Below are positions 17,445 through 26,858 of a DNA stretch of 64,000 bases, piece by piece; the stretch's first letter is position 1; every line of letters begins with the position of its first letter. The position numbers were made by a program, and so were the translations under genes. The DNA comes from CAZCPB01 sp044223975 (GTDB lineage: Bacteria; Planctomycetota; Phycisphaerae; Phycisphaerales; UBA1924), in assembly GCA_044223975.1 (NCBI GenBank), contig JBGALI010000008.1:136802-200801 (forward strand), given 5' to 3'. Below the pieces are notes generated by a model. That model saw only the letters and a list, made by a program, of their open reading frames with translations. It was not told the DNA's origin and did no database searches.

Positions 17445-17664
17445 TCACCATTGCGAGGATGCCGGCTCGAAGGGCCGCCGCGAGGTTCGGCCACGCGGCG
17501 ACAACCGCCGACAGGTCGGGATCGGCGGGGACAGTGGGGGGCGTCGCCGGGGGCGTCGGCGGACCAAATCCAGCCGCTTTGCTGCCGGATTTGCTGCCGC
17601 CCGAATCAGAAACTCCCGAATCCTTCGGCGAAAGTGGGGGGTGTTCGAGTCCAGTATCGCCCAC
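17284..17664 (-). other. Alternative integrase C-terminal exon-like frame starting in attR
   Basis: An open frame that begins in the right att core (V-GDTGLE) and continues 119 codons (HPPLSPKDSGV... then DPDLSAVVAAWPNLAAALRAGILAMV). It has no start of its own apart from a GTG in the core. It is in frame with the integrase across the core, so after excision the two would join into a 556-residue integrase. The AAWPNL...RAGILAMV segment resembles tails I associate with planctomycete integrases (recollection, not a search). Confidence 0.6.
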
Positions 17665-17667
17665 TTT
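17643..17667. repeat. Right attachment site (attR core)
   Basis: Perfect 25-bp copy of 12282-12306. It is the 3' tail of tRNA-Val without the rest of the tRNA, marking the distal end of the element. The chromosomal sequence resumes at 17668. Confidence 0.9.
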
Positions 17668-17790
17668 TCGCTTTTGTCCCCCGTTCGCTCAGCCGCGGCA
17701 CCGACCATGCCGCTTTGGACCACGCTCGGTTGCAGCGGGGCCTCACGAAGCGCCAGCGTTGACGTCCATCGGGATGGGCAACACCGAGCG

Positions 17791-20442
17791 TCATCCCGCG
17801 CCCGCTCCGATGCTGGTCACCCGCCAGAGTTCGGTGCCCTCCCCGCCGGACTCCCGGCGAGATCGATCGACGCGATGAGTCCCAGCGCAGACCGACGCGC
17901 GGCCAGCAGCCCCGGGCTCGACGCGGGCTCCGGGCGAGTTCGTTTCAAGTTTCGCCCTCCACTCCGCCGCTTTCGCGCCATGCCCGCCGCTCGGGTCCGC
18001 GGCCTCCCACGACTCGTACAGCCGCACGATCGCCGCCGCGCAATCGGCCTTCGAATCCGATTGGCCAGGCTGAAGGTCGAACCCGGCGTGGGCCGCGAGC
18101 AGCTCGGGCTCGGCCTCGGCGAAGCGGCCGAGCTCTGCGAGCTCGATGCCGTGGTCCATCCGCGCCGTCGCGGTGAACGGATGCTTGTCGTTGAAGGCCA
18201 CGGACAGGATGGCCACGGCCCGCGCAAAGTTCTCGCACGCCTCGTCGTGCCGGTTCTGGCGTCGCAGCGCCTCGCCCAGCGTGTGGTGGGCGGCGCCGGT
18301 CTGCTGGTGGTTGGGCTTGTAGATGCGGGCGCCGATCTCCAGGGCGTCGCGGATCATCTCCTCGGCCTCGCGGGGGCGATCGAGCCCCAGAAGCATGCCC
18401 GCGGTGTTGTTCTCGGCGACGGTGAGCTGAACCAGGGGCTGAGGGTCGGTCGCCTTGTAGAAGGCAATGACCTCGAGCATGGAGTTGAGGGCCTCCTCGG
18501 TCCGGCCGAGCGCCTGCAGCACGCCGGCGATGTTGCCCTTTGCGGTGGCGAGGCTCACGGGGGAGGCTCCCGGCAGGCGCGAGCGGATGTCCAGGCTGCG
18601 GCGGTGAAGGGCGAGCGATTGCTCGAACTGGCCGAGGCGCGCCAGGAGCCCTCCGAAGTTTGCGTAGAGCGTGGCGGCAAGCTCGTCATCGGCGAGCGTT
18701 CCGCCCTCCTGCACGGCCATCGCATCCTCGAACGCGGCCTTGGACTCCGGGTAGCGTCCCCAGTTCTCCAGCGCGGTGGCGTAGGAGACGCGCACGCGCT
18801 GGAACTGCCCGGCCTGGTCGGGCGGGGCGGCGCGGGCGAGCGTGATGGCGGGCTCGATGACCCTGAGTGCCGCGGCGTTGTCGCCCATGCCCAGGAACGT
18901 CTCGGCGATGGTCGCGCGGAGCTCGGCCTCGACGGCGGGCTGCCCGGCCAGCTCGCCGGATTCCAGACGCTTGAGGGCGCTCTCGAGGATCTCTCGCAGG
19001 AGGGCGGTGTCGCGTTCGCGCGCCATGGCGGGATTCACGGACATGAGCATCGACCGCATCAGCTTGGTGACCTGCTGGCTGCGGGCCAGCTCCGTCGTGG
19101 CCCTGGCCTCGCTCTCCCGCGCGCGGTCGCGCTGGAGGTTGGCGTCGTTGACGGCGAGGGTCAGGTTCCGGTTGGCCCGCGTGGACGAGACCAGGCCGAT
19201 CGTGGTCCCCGCGCCGCCGCCGACGAGCAGCACCGCGCATGCCGCGATGGCGGTCGAGAGGGCGCGGTTTCGCGAGGCGAACTTGCGGATCACGTACCAG
19301 GAGGTCGCGGGCCGGGCGGAAATCGGCTCACGCGCCAGGTAGCGGCGGATGTCGGCCCCCATCTCGGCCGCGGTCTGGTAGCGGTCCTCGCGCGCCTTGC
19401 GCATCGCTTTGGCGACGATCGTGGAGAGGTCCCCGCGGAACTCCCGCGCCACGGCAGCCAGCGGCGGCGGCTCCTGGTCGCGGATCATGCGCGCGGCGCC
19501 GGCGAGCGACGCCGACTCGACGCTCAGCGGCAGGCGACCCGCGAGCAGCTCGTACATCACCACGCCCAGCGCGTAGATGTCGCTGCGAGTGTCGATGGCC
19601 GAAGGGTCGCCCTCCACCTGCTCGGGCGACATGTACGCGAGGGTGCCGCTGACCTGGCCCATCTGCGTGACGAGCGTGCCGGGGACGGCCTCGGGGTCGG
19701 TGAGCCGGGCGATGCCGAAGTCCAGGATGCGGACCGTGCCGGTGCCGCCCGCGCTCTCGGGCGCCACCACGAGGATGTTGCTGGGCTTGAGGTCGCGGTG
19801 CACCACGCCCTTGGAGTGGGCGTGCTGCACGGCGTCGCAGACCTGGGCCATCAGTTCGAGCCGCCCGCGCGTGTCCATGCGCCGCTCGCGCGCGAACGCG
19901 GCCAGCGGCGGGCCGTCGATGAACTCCATCATCATGTACGGCACGCGGACCGCGGGGCCGTTGCTGAAGGTCACGTCCGACACGCCCGCCCCGTACACCT
20001 GCGCGATGTTGGGGTGGCGGAGGTGGCCCAGGATCTGCGCTTCGTGCCGGAACCGGCGCTGGATCGAGGGCGTGTTGAGGGTCGGGCGCACCAGCTTGAT
20101 CGCGACGCGCCGGCGGGGCGCGGACTGCTCGCACTCGTACACCGCGCCCATGCCCCCCTCGCCAACCTTGCGCACCACGCGGCAGCCGGCGATCTCGCCC
20201 ACCGGTTCGGCGTCGTCGGCGATTCCCGGCAGGAGCCCTTCGAGCGCGCCCTCGCCGATCACCGGCGCCAGGAAGTCCGTGTCCGCCTCGTCCAGGTCGC
20301 TGCGCAGCAACCGCTCGACCTCCGAACGGATTCCCGGTTCGTCCGCGCACAGCCGGTCGAGCAGCGCGGCGCGATCCGCGATCGGGGCCTCCGAGACCTC
20401 GAAGAAGATTTCCTTGATCCGGGGGCGGGCGGCGTCGGTCAT
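17791..20442 (-). CDS. Transmembrane Ser/Thr protein kinase with C-terminal TPRs
   Basis: 883 residues. The N-terminal 80 residues carry a short helical domain common to these proteins. The kinase domain shows GEGGMGAVYE (about residue 95), VAIK with Lys near 116, HRDLKPSN at 215-222 and DFG at 241, so it should be active. A membrane segment lies near residues 395-420, followed by about 450 residues of TPR-like helices. The ATG at 20442 overlaps the stop of the sigma gene (ATGA), a common planctomycete pairing in which the kinase is thought to regulate the sigma factor. The start at 20499 is rejected because it lies inside the sigma gene. Confidence 0.93.
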   Translation of the reverse strand: MTDAARPRIKEIFFEVSEAPIADRAALLDRLCADEPGIRSEVERLLRSDLDEADTDFLAPVIGEGALEGLLPGIADDAEPVGEIAGCRVVRKVGEGGMGAVYECEQSAPRRRVAIKLVRPTLNTPSIQRRFRHEAQILGHLRHPNIAQVYGAGVSDVTFSNGPAVRVPYMMMEFIDGPPLAAFARERRMDTRGRLELMAQVCDAVQHAHSKGVVHRDLKPSNILVVAPESAGGTGTVRILDFGIARLTDPEAVPGTLVTQMGQVSGTLAYMSPEQVEGDPSAIDTRSDIYALGVVMYELLAGRLPLSVESASLAGAARMIRDQEPPPLAAVAREFRGDLSTIVAKAMRKAREDRYQTAAEMGADIRRYLAREPISARPATSWYVIRKFASRNRALSTAIAACAVLLVGGGAGTTIGLVSSTRANRNLTLAVNDANLQRDRARESEARATTELARSQQVTKLMRSMLMSVNPAMARERDTALLREILESALKRLESGELAGQPAVEAELRATIAETFLGMGDNAAALRVIEPAITLARAAPPDQAGQFQRVRVSYATALENWGRYPESKAAFEDAMAVQEGGTLADDELAATLYANFGGLLARLGQFEQSLALHRRSLDIRSRLPGASPVSLATAKGNIAGVLQALGRTEEALNSMLEVIAFYKATDPQPLVQLTVAENNTAGMLLGLDRPREAEEMIRDALEIGARIYKPNHQQTGAAHHTLGEALRRQNRHDEACENFARAVAILSVAFNDKHPFTATARMDHGIELAELGRFAEAEPELLAAHAGFDLQPGQSDSKADCAAAIVRLYESWEAADPSGGHGAKAAEWRAKLETNSPGARVEPGAAGRASVCAGTHRVDRSRRESGGEGTELWRVTSIGAGAG

Positions 20443-21032
20443 GGGGTGCCCCCCGTGGCCCCGAGCATCGAGGCCAGCTCCGCCCGCGCCATGCGCCACT
20501 CACGCTTGACCGTGCGCTCGGAGACCTGCATCACCTCGGCGACCTGCGCGCACGAAAGCCCCGCGAAGAACCGGAGCTCGACGATCCGGGCCTGCACCGG
20601 GTCGATCTTCTCGAGCGCGACGATCGCCTCTTCGAGCGCCAGAAGGTCCACCGCCCCGACCCCGGACGGCGCGGCTTCCGACGACAGCGTCAGCCGATCG
20701 GCTCCCGGTGCGGACCGCTTGTGGGCGTGCTTGGCGCGGGCGTGGCTCACCAGCACCTGACGCATCGCCTTGGCGGCGACGGCGAAGAAGTGGCGCCGCC
20801 CGGTCCAGCCCTGGTCGGGTGCCGAGGCCAGCTTCATGTAGGCCTCGTGCACCAGGGCGGTGGGTTGCAGCGTGTGCGAGGCGGGCTGGTTGGCAAAGAA
20901 GCTGCCCGCCAGCGCCCGGAGCTCGGAGTAGACCAAAGGGAGGAGCTCCGCCGCCGCGGCCGACGCGCGGGGGCCGCCGGCCTGAGCCTCGCTCAAGAGT
21001 CGGGTGATCTGTCCCTTGTCCGGCTCGTCCAT
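20439..21032 (-). CDS. ECF-type sigma factor (TIGR02999-like), kinase-associated
   Basis: 197 residues. Region 2 contains LLPLVYSELRALAGSFF and TALVHEAYMKLA; region 4 reads DPVQARIVELRFFAGLSCAQVAEVMQVSERTVKREWRMARAEL. These are hallmarks of the Sig-70_X6/TIGR02999 group that is abundant in planctomycetes and usually adjacent to Ser/Thr kinases, as here. It is translationally coupled to the kinase gene. Confidence 0.92.
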   Translation of the reverse strand: MDEPDKGQITRLLSEAQAGGPRASAAAAELLPLVYSELRALAGSFFANQPASHTLQPTALVHEAYMKLASAPDQGWTGRRHFFAVAAKAMRQVLVSHARAKHAHKRSAPGADRLTLSSEAAPSGVGAVDLLALEEAIVALEKIDPVQARIVELRFFAGLSCAQVAEVMQVSERTVKREWRMARAELASMLGATGGTP

Positions 21033-21182
21033 GAAGAAGTCATCGCTCCCATCGCCAGTCTACCTGCCGCGGGAACGGCATCCAGATTCTTTGGAATGGT
21101 GTGTCCCCTCCGTGGCCCCGCCTGCGTGATCTGGAGGGGCCAACGCCGGGGTGGCGTCTGCCCTTCAGTCTGGAGTTTGGCC

Positions 21183-23723
21183 ATGAGACACATCCGCCGC
21201 ATCATACCCGTATTTGCAGCTCTGGGATTTTCCCTGGTTGCTGGATCCCCCGCCTCGGCCCAGTGCAACGGGGCGTGGGACGCTCCCCATGCTCCATACC
21301 CGGGGGTGCTGGGCACGGTGAACGCGGTCTGCACCTACGACCCCGACGGGGGCGGCCCGCTCCCCCCGCTCACGGTGGTGGGCGGCGCGATCACGGGGGC
21401 GGGCAGCACCAACGCCTCCAACATCGCGGCATATGACGGGACCAACTGGGTCACCCTGGGCAGCGGCCTCAACGGGACGGTCAACGCTCTGGCGGTGTTC
21501 CAGAACAACCTCTACGCGGCGGGGCAGTTCACCCTGGCCGGCGGGGTGACGGTCTCGAACGTGGCCAAGTGGAACGGGACGGCGTGGAGCGGCGTGGTCG
21601 GGAGCGGCGCCGTCGACGGCCCCAACGGGCCGGTGTGCGCGTTGCAGGTCTACAGCAACCAGCTGTGGGTGGGCGGGCAGTTCTCGAGCGTGAACGGCCT
21701 GCCGGTCGGGAACCTGGCGCGGGTGGTCAACGGGAACTGGTTCACGTTCTCGGGGTACACGGCCGACGGGGCGATCCGGGCGATGGCGACCGACGGGACC
21801 AACCTGTACTTCGGCGGGGACTTCCTGAACTTCCTTACGCCGACGAACGTGCCGATCCCGGCGTCGCGGGCGCTCAAGTTCAACGGGGTGAACGCCTTCA
21901 CGGCGATGTCCACGGGCTTCGGCGCGACGGTGCGCTCTCTGGCGTGGTACGGCGGTTCGCTATACGCGGGCGGGGACTTCGTGGACGTGGGGGGCACCGC
22001 GGCGACGGACTACGTGGCGCGGTGGAACGGCTCGTCGTGGGTGGGCATCGGCACGCCGAACGGTCCGGTGCACGCGATGACGGTGCACAACGGCGAGTTG
22101 TGCGTGGGCGGGGCGTTCACAGAGATCAACGGGCCGAGCAACTTCACCCGGCTGGCCCGCTGGAACGGCTCGTCGTGGGGTGCGATCGGCGATTACGTGT
22201 CGCTCTCGAACGGCGCGGTGAAGGCGCTGGCAAGCACGGGGACAGACCTGATCTTGGGCGGGACACTCCAAGAGACGAAACAGGGCAACTTCGGCCCGGT
22301 GGCGGTGTGGAGCGCCGCGAACTGGTTCCGCGAGATTGGCCCGGGCTTCTCCGGGCTCGTCAACTGTCAGACCATGTACGGCGGGGACCTCGTCGTCGGC
22401 ACACAGACAGGGCTCGTGCTGCAACGCACGGCCTCGGGCTGGCAGCAGATTGGCGCCGCGAACAACATCATCTGGGCATTGTCCGTCTACAACGGTGATC
22501 TGATCGCCGCGGGACAGTTTACCAGCATCAACGGTGTGCCTGCGGCGCGGATCGCGCGTTGGAATGGGTCCACGTGGCAGCCGCTCGGAACAGGCATGAA
22601 TTCGCAAGTCCTTGCCCTGGAAGTCCTCAACAACGAGCTGATCGCGGGCGGCGCCTTCACCAGCGCCGGGGGCGCGAGCGCGGTCCACGTAGCCCGCTGG
22701 AACGGCTCGGCGTGGGCCGCGATTGGAGCTGGGCTGAGCGGATTGAGCGAGGTCTACGCGCTCAAATCGGACGGATCGCGTCTGTGGGCAGGAGGTGCCA
22801 TCAGCGGATCGCCGAGCTGTGTGGCCTCGTGGGGCGGATTTGGATGGAATTACGTCGAATCGCTGGGCACCAGCAATTCGATCTGCCAGGCTCTCGCGAT
22901 ATTCAACGGTGACGTGGTCGCGGCCGGAGATTTCAGCGGCGGGGTTGCGTACCTGACCAATTCCTGGCAGACGCTCGGGACGGGAATCGGCAGCTCCGTG
23001 AGTGCCCTGATGGTCTACAACGGCCAACTCTTCGCCGCCGGTACCTTCACGACGGCGGGCGGCGTGTCCGTTGCGAACTTCGCGCGATGGGACGGATTCG
23101 CGTGGTCGGCGCCAGGGGCTGGCCTCAACGACGGGGTGAGGTCGCTGGGGACCGACGGCACGGACCTGATCCTCGCCGGGCAATTCTCATCCGTCGGCGG
23201 CCGCGGGGCCGGTGGGGTGGCCTACTGGCACAGCGATGCGCCCGTCGGCATCGCGTCGAACCCGAGCCCGGAGAGCGTCTGCTCGGCCGGGCCCGCGCTG
23301 TTCAGCGTCACCGCCTCCGGGCCGGTGCAGTCGTACCAGTGGCAGCGTGAGACGGCGCCAGGCTCGAACTCGTTCGTCAATCTCCCCAACGGCTCCAGCG
23401 CCTCCTTCGGGGGCAGCGCCAACGTCGGCGGCGCGACGACGCAGCAGCTCGCGGTGGTGGGGAGCCCCAGGCTCAACGCCATGGACGCGGTGAAGTACCG
23501 CTGCGTGGTGACGGGCCCGTGCGGCAGCGTGACCAGCGGTGCCGCGCTGCTGACCGTGTGCCTGGCGGATTACGACTGCAACGGGTTCGTCAACGGCGAC
23601 GACTTCGACTCGTTCGTGCTGGAGTTCTACTACGGCACCGCCGCCGCGGACATCGACGGCAACGGGTTCACCAACGGCGATGATTTCGACCAGTTCGTCC
23701 TCGCCTTCGAGGCCGGCTGCTGA
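21183..23723 (+). CDS. Secreted beta-propeller repeat protein with Ig-like domain and GC-type dockerin tail (dockerin protein 1)
   Basis: 846 residues from the ATG at 21183. The signal peptide ends near GSPASAQ. About 12 repeats of a pattern WNGSxW..LG.G(L)..V.AL.VYNG.L.AGG.F form one or more beta-propellers. An Ig-like segment (SVCSAGPALFSVTASG...YQWQRE) follows, then two EF-hand-like NGDDFDSF/NGDDFDQF repeats and a terminal AGC. The protein is exported and presumably surface-attached through the tail. The role of the propeller is unknown. Confidence 0.9.
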   Translation: MRHIRRIIPVFAALGFSLVAGSPASAQCNGAWDAPHAPYPGVLGTVNAVCTYDPDGGGPLPPLTVVGGAITGAGSTNASNIAAYDGTNWVTLGSGLNGTVNALAVFQNNLYAAGQFTLAGGVTVSNVAKWNGTAWSGVVGSGAVDGPNGPVCALQVYSNQLWVGGQFSSVNGLPVGNLARVVNGNWFTFSGYTADGAIRAMATDGTNLYFGGDFLNFLTPTNVPIPASRALKFNGVNAFTAMSTGFGATVRSLAWYGGSLYAGGDFVDVGGTAATDYVARWNGSSWVGIGTPNGPVHAMTVHNGELCVGGAFTEINGPSNFTRLARWNGSSWGAIGDYVSLSNGAVKALASTGTDLILGGTLQETKQGNFGPVAVWSAANWFREIGPGFSGLVNCQTMYGGDLVVGTQTGLVLQRTASGWQQIGAANNIIWALSVYNGDLIAAGQFTSINGVPAARIARWNGSTWQPLGTGMNSQVLALEVLNNELIAGGAFTSAGGASAVHVARWNGSAWAAIGAGLSGLSEVYALKSDGSRLWAGGAISGSPSCVASWGGFGWNYVESLGTSNSICQALAIFNGDVVAAGDFSGGVAYLTNSWQTLGTGIGSSVSALMVYNGQLFAAGTFTTAGGVSVANFARWDGFAWSAPGAGLNDGVRSLGTDGTDLILAGQFSSVGGRGAGGVAYWHSDAPVGIASNPSPESVCSAGPALFSVTASGPVQSYQWQRETAPGSNSFVNLPNGSSASFGGSANVGGATTQQLAVVGSPRLNAMDAVKYRCVVTGPCGSVTSGAALLTVCLADYDCNGFVNGDDFDSFVLEFYYGTAAADIDGNGFTNGDDFDQFVLAFEAGC

Positions 23724-24157
23724 TTTCTCAGGCTCTCTCTCCAAGGACCCGGACGGCCCGCGTCGACGACGGCGCGGGCCGTTCGCGCTTCGGCGGCTTG
23801 CGGAGCCGTCTCGGCGCCGCCGCAGAGACGTCGCCGGTCGCTCCGGGCACGGGCACGGCCGGCGAGGTAGGCCTGGTATGACGGAATGAGCCTCAGCCGC
23901 CCTTCATCTGCCCCGGCTGCTGATAGGGGCGATGCACCAGCGGCAGCACGACCGGGAGATCGAGGGGCACGTCCTCGTAGGACGCGGTCTGACCCAGCCG
24001 ACCCGCGACGGTGTGTGCGGGGAACATCCGCGCCAGTCGGCCGTGCATCGTGCCCGCACGCCGTGGATCAGCCCGGGGGGCTCTCGACTCCATCAAAGGA
24101 TTCGTATATCCTTTTGTATACGGTTCGGGCATTCCGCCAAGAGAAAGAAGGTCCTCC
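23724..24157. other. Intergenic region with a decayed anti-sigma fragment and a possible promoter
   Basis: Between dockerin proteins 1 and 2. It holds the pseudogene fragment at 23893-24060 and an AT-rich stretch around 24100-24120 (CGTATATCCT at 24103-24112) that may be the promoter of the next gene; the same decamer occurs upstream of the metalloprotease gene. Confidence 0.5.
23893..24060 (-). pseudogene. Decayed 3' end of an anti-sigma-like gene
   Basis: Read on the minus strand, this ends GRLGQTASYEDVPLD followed by PVVLPLVHRPYQQPGQMKGG, matching the tail of the protein at 26859-27611 (GQLGETVFYEVSPLD, PVVLPLVHRPDEQPGLMRGG). The DNA is also similar over about 150 bp, and both copies sit about 170 bp after a dockerin-gene stop. 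The upstream part and the sigma gene are missing here, so this is the remnant of a duplication. Confidence 0.75.
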
Positions 24158-26683
24158 ATGCTGTCCCATTCGTTTGCGGCGTGTCGGGCATTTGCGTGCG
24201 TGGCGGCGATCTCGATCGTTCACGCGCTCGGTCAGGTTGATTCGACGGTTCAACTCGCCGGCCCGCAGCTCGGGGGGCTTTCGGCTTCGGACTGGTCGAG
24301 CATCAAGATTGCATACGAGGCCGCTCGCTACGCCGCGTACCCCGTGGAGGGTGGTTACCTTGCACGAAACCCCGGCCAGTGCTGGCGCAGCCGGTTCGAC
24401 GGGCGCGGCTTTGAGTCCAGCCCCGATTCGGGGCCCAATTCGGACGGGTGGTCCTGGGGCCTTGACCTGATCGGCTACGGGCGTGGCGACGACGTGAGAG
24501 TGGTGCTGTCCCCCGCGAGCGTTGATGTCCAGGGCTCGCGTGTCGCGTACCGGTGGGACACCGCGCTCACCGAGTGGTTCATCAACGATCGGCGCGGACT
24601 GGAGCACGGGTACACGATCCACGAGCGTCCGGCCAACCCGCGATCCGCGCCGTTGCGCCTCGTGCTGGCCGTGCGCGGCGAGCTCTGCCCGCAGATCTCG
24701 GCCGAAGGCCGTGACGTCGCATTCGTCGACGCAACCGGAACCGTAAAGGTGAGCTACACCGGGCTGAGCGTGAGCGGCGCCGACGGATGCCCGGTTCCGG
24801 CCCGCTTCGATCCGGCACCCGAAGGGCTTGGTATGACCATCGACGACGCGGGCGCGCTCTACCCGCTGACCATCGACCCTATCGCCCAGCGGGCGTATCT
24901 CAAGGCCTCGAACATCGATTCCAGCGACTACTTTGGTTCCGCGGTCGCGGTCTACGGCGACACGGTCGTGGTGGGGGCTCCCGGCGAGGACAGCAACTCC
25001 AATGGCATCAACGGGAATCAGGCCGACGAAACCGCGCCCGACTCCGGCGCCGCGTACGTGTTCGTGCGCAACGGCACGGCGTGGACGCAGCAGGCCTACC
25101 TCAAGGCGTCGAACTCGCTGGACGCGGACTACTTCGGCTCCGCCGTGGCGTTGTCGGGCGACACCCTGGTGGTCGGGGCGCCCTTCGAGAGCAGCAACGC
25201 CCGGGGTGTGAACGGCACCGGGAACTACCACTCGTCGTTCTCCGGCGCCGCGTACGTGTTCGTGCGCAACGGCGCCGTGTGGACGCAGCAGGCGTACGTG
25301 AAGGCCTCCAACACCGGCGTCGACAACTATTTCGGCTACTCGGTCGCGCTGTCTGGCGACACGCTCGTGGTCGGGGCCTTCGGTGAGGCCAGCAACGCCA
25401 CGGGCGTGAACGGGAACCAGGCCGACAGCAGCGCCCCCTTGTCCGGCGCGGCCTACGTCTTCGCCCGCATCGGCAATGTCTGGGCCCAGCAGGCATACCT
25501 GAAGGCTTCCAACTCCAATGCTCTCGATTACTTCGGCGCATCGGTGGCCGTGTCGGGCGACACGGCGGTGGTCGCCGCACCCTACGAGGACAGCGGTGCG
25601 ACCGGGGTCAACGGCAGTCAGGCCGACGAGACCGCGATGGACGCGGGTGCCGCGTACGTGTTTGTTCGCACCGGCACCGCGTGGGCGCAGCAGGCCTATC
25701 TCAAGGCCTCGAATACGGACCCGTCCGATTCGTTCGGGTTTTCCGTCGCCGTCCTCGGTGACACCGTCGCCGTCGGCGCGGCGGGCGAGAGCAGCGGCGC
25801 CACCGGCGTGAACGGCAACCAGGCCGACAACGGCACGCCGGCCTCGGGCGCGGCGTACGTGTTCGCCCGCGCGGGCACCGTCTGGAATCAGCAGGCCTAC
25901 CTCAAGGCTTCGAACACCGGAGTCTCCGATTCCTTCGGCTGGTCCATCGCCATGGGCGCGGACACCGTGGTCGTCGGCGCCGTGGGCGAGGCCAGCAACT
26001 CGCCCGGCGTCAACGGCAACCAGGCCGACAACAGCGAGGCGAACTCGGGCGCGGCCTACGTCTTCGCCCGTTCCGGCTCGGCGTGGAGCCAACTCGCGTA
26101 CCTGAAGGCGTCGAACCCCGCCGCCGGGAGCGAGTTCGGCTGGGGGGTCGCCGCGTTCGGCGACACGGTCGTGTCCGGGTCGCCCTTTGAGTCGGGCGGC
26201 GCGGCCGAATCCGGCGCGTGCTATTTCTTCGACGGCGTCGCGGCATGCGTGTCGCCGGCCGTCACCACCCAGCCGGTCGGCCAGACGACCTGCGTGGGCG
26301 CGGCGGTCGTGCAGTCGGTCGAGGCGGGCGGGTCCGGGCCGCTCGCGTACCAATGGCGCAAGGACGGCTCGCCGCTCGCCGACGGCGGCGCGGTCTCCGG
26401 CGCGACCGCGCCAACCCTGACCATCGATCCCGCCATCCATACCGACGCCGGGAACTACGACTGCCTCATCACCAACGGCTGCGGGAGCGTGCTGACCGAC
26501 GCGGCGGCCCTGACGATCTGCGTCGCGGACTACAACTGCGACACGTTCGTCTCAGGCGATGACTTCGACAGCTTCGTGCTGGATTTCTATTACGGCAACC
26601 CGGCCGCCGACGTCAACCGTGACACGTTCGTCTCGGGAGACGACTTCGATCTTTTCGTGGACCGTTTCGTCGCAGGATGCTGA
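24158..26683 (+). CDS. Secreted FG-GAP/integrin-like propeller protein with Ig-like domain and GC-type dockerin tail (dockerin protein 2)
   Basis: 841 residues from the ATG at 24158, with AGAAAGAAGG upstream. The signal peptide spans about residues 1-25. An N-terminal domain of about 220 residues lacks a recognised family. Seven near-identical repeats of about 67 residues follow (YLKASN..FG.SVA..GDTVVVGA...SGAAYVF.R.G..W.QQA), an FG-GAP-type beta-propeller. Next come an Ig-like segment (VEAGGSGPLAYQWRKDG), two dockerin-like SGDDFD repeats and the C-terminal AGC. Exported; function unknown. Confidence 0.9.
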   Translation: MLSHSFAACRAFACVAAISIVHALGQVDSTVQLAGPQLGGLSASDWSSIKIAYEAARYAAYPVEGGYLARNPGQCWRSRFDGRGFESSPDSGPNSDGWSWGLDLIGYGRGDDVRVVLSPASVDVQGSRVAYRWDTALTEWFINDRRGLEHGYTIHERPANPRSAPLRLVLAVRGELCPQISAEGRDVAFVDATGTVKVSYTGLSVSGADGCPVPARFDPAPEGLGMTIDDAGALYPLTIDPIAQRAYLKASNIDSSDYFGSAVAVYGDTVVVGAPGEDSNSNGINGNQADETAPDSGAAYVFVRNGTAWTQQAYLKASNSLDADYFGSAVALSGDTLVVGAPFESSNARGVNGTGNYHSSFSGAAYVFVRNGAVWTQQAYVKASNTGVDNYFGYSVALSGDTLVVGAFGEASNATGVNGNQADSSAPLSGAAYVFARIGNVWAQQAYLKASNSNALDYFGASVAVSGDTAVVAAPYEDSGATGVNGSQADETAMDAGAAYVFVRTGTAWAQQAYLKASNTDPSDSFGFSVAVLGDTVAVGAAGESSGATGVNGNQADNGTPASGAAYVFARAGTVWNQQAYLKASNTGVSDSFGWSIAMGADTVVVGAVGEASNSPGVNGNQADNSEANSGAAYVFARSGSAWSQLAYLKASNPAAGSEFGWGVAAFGDTVVSGSPFESGGAAESGACYFFDGVAACVSPAVTTQPVGQTTCVGAAVVQSVEAGGSGPLAYQWRKDGSPLADGGAVSGATAPTLTIDPAIHTDAGNYDCLITNGCGSVLTDAAALTICVADYNCDTFVSGDDFDSFVLDFYYGNPAADVNRDTFVSGDDFDLFVDRFVAGC
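24896..26220 (+). repeat. Tandem intragenic repeat, period about 200 bp
   Basis: Seven units start near 24896, 25097, 25294, 25495, 25697, 25898 and 26099, spaced 197-202 bp. Each encodes one FG-GAP propeller blade of dockerin protein 2. High similarity between units suggests expansion by unequal recombination. Confidence 0.85.
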
Positions 26684-26858
26684 GCACAAGGCCCGGGCGC
26701 ACGAACTGCTGAAGGAGCCTTCGAGCCGTCGACGACCGCCCGCGAAAAGCGGGTGCCAACCGGGTCGTTCCGGGAGACGCGCCCGGCGTCTTCGCGCTCG
26801 CCGGTGGCGTGGGCGTTGTGGCGATCGCGAGTCGGATTCGGGGCCGGAGTGCCGCGCG

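Larger units (their letters stand above)
12282..17667. mobile_element. Integrative element of about 5.4 kb in tRNA-Val
   Basis: Bounded by a perfect 25-bp repeat, one copy inside tRNA-Val. Contents are typical of a small satellite-like element: tyrosine integrase next to attL, a HTH regulator, a RecA-like ATPase, two adjacent excisionase-type HTH proteins and small hypothetical genes, nearly all on the minus strand. There are no phage structural or conjugation genes, so mobility would need either self-replication with the ATPase or a helper (inference). Confidence 0.88.

Noticed and set aside
17074..20760. 1228-codon plus-strand open frame
   Set aside because: It lies antisense to the Ser/Thr kinase-TPR gene and part of the sigma gene, has no domains, and is an artefact of high GC content in the third codon position of the real gene.
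24068..26440. 790-codon minus-strand open frame
   Set aside because: Antisense shadow of the FG-GAP repeat gene; its apparent repeats only mirror the DNA repeat units.
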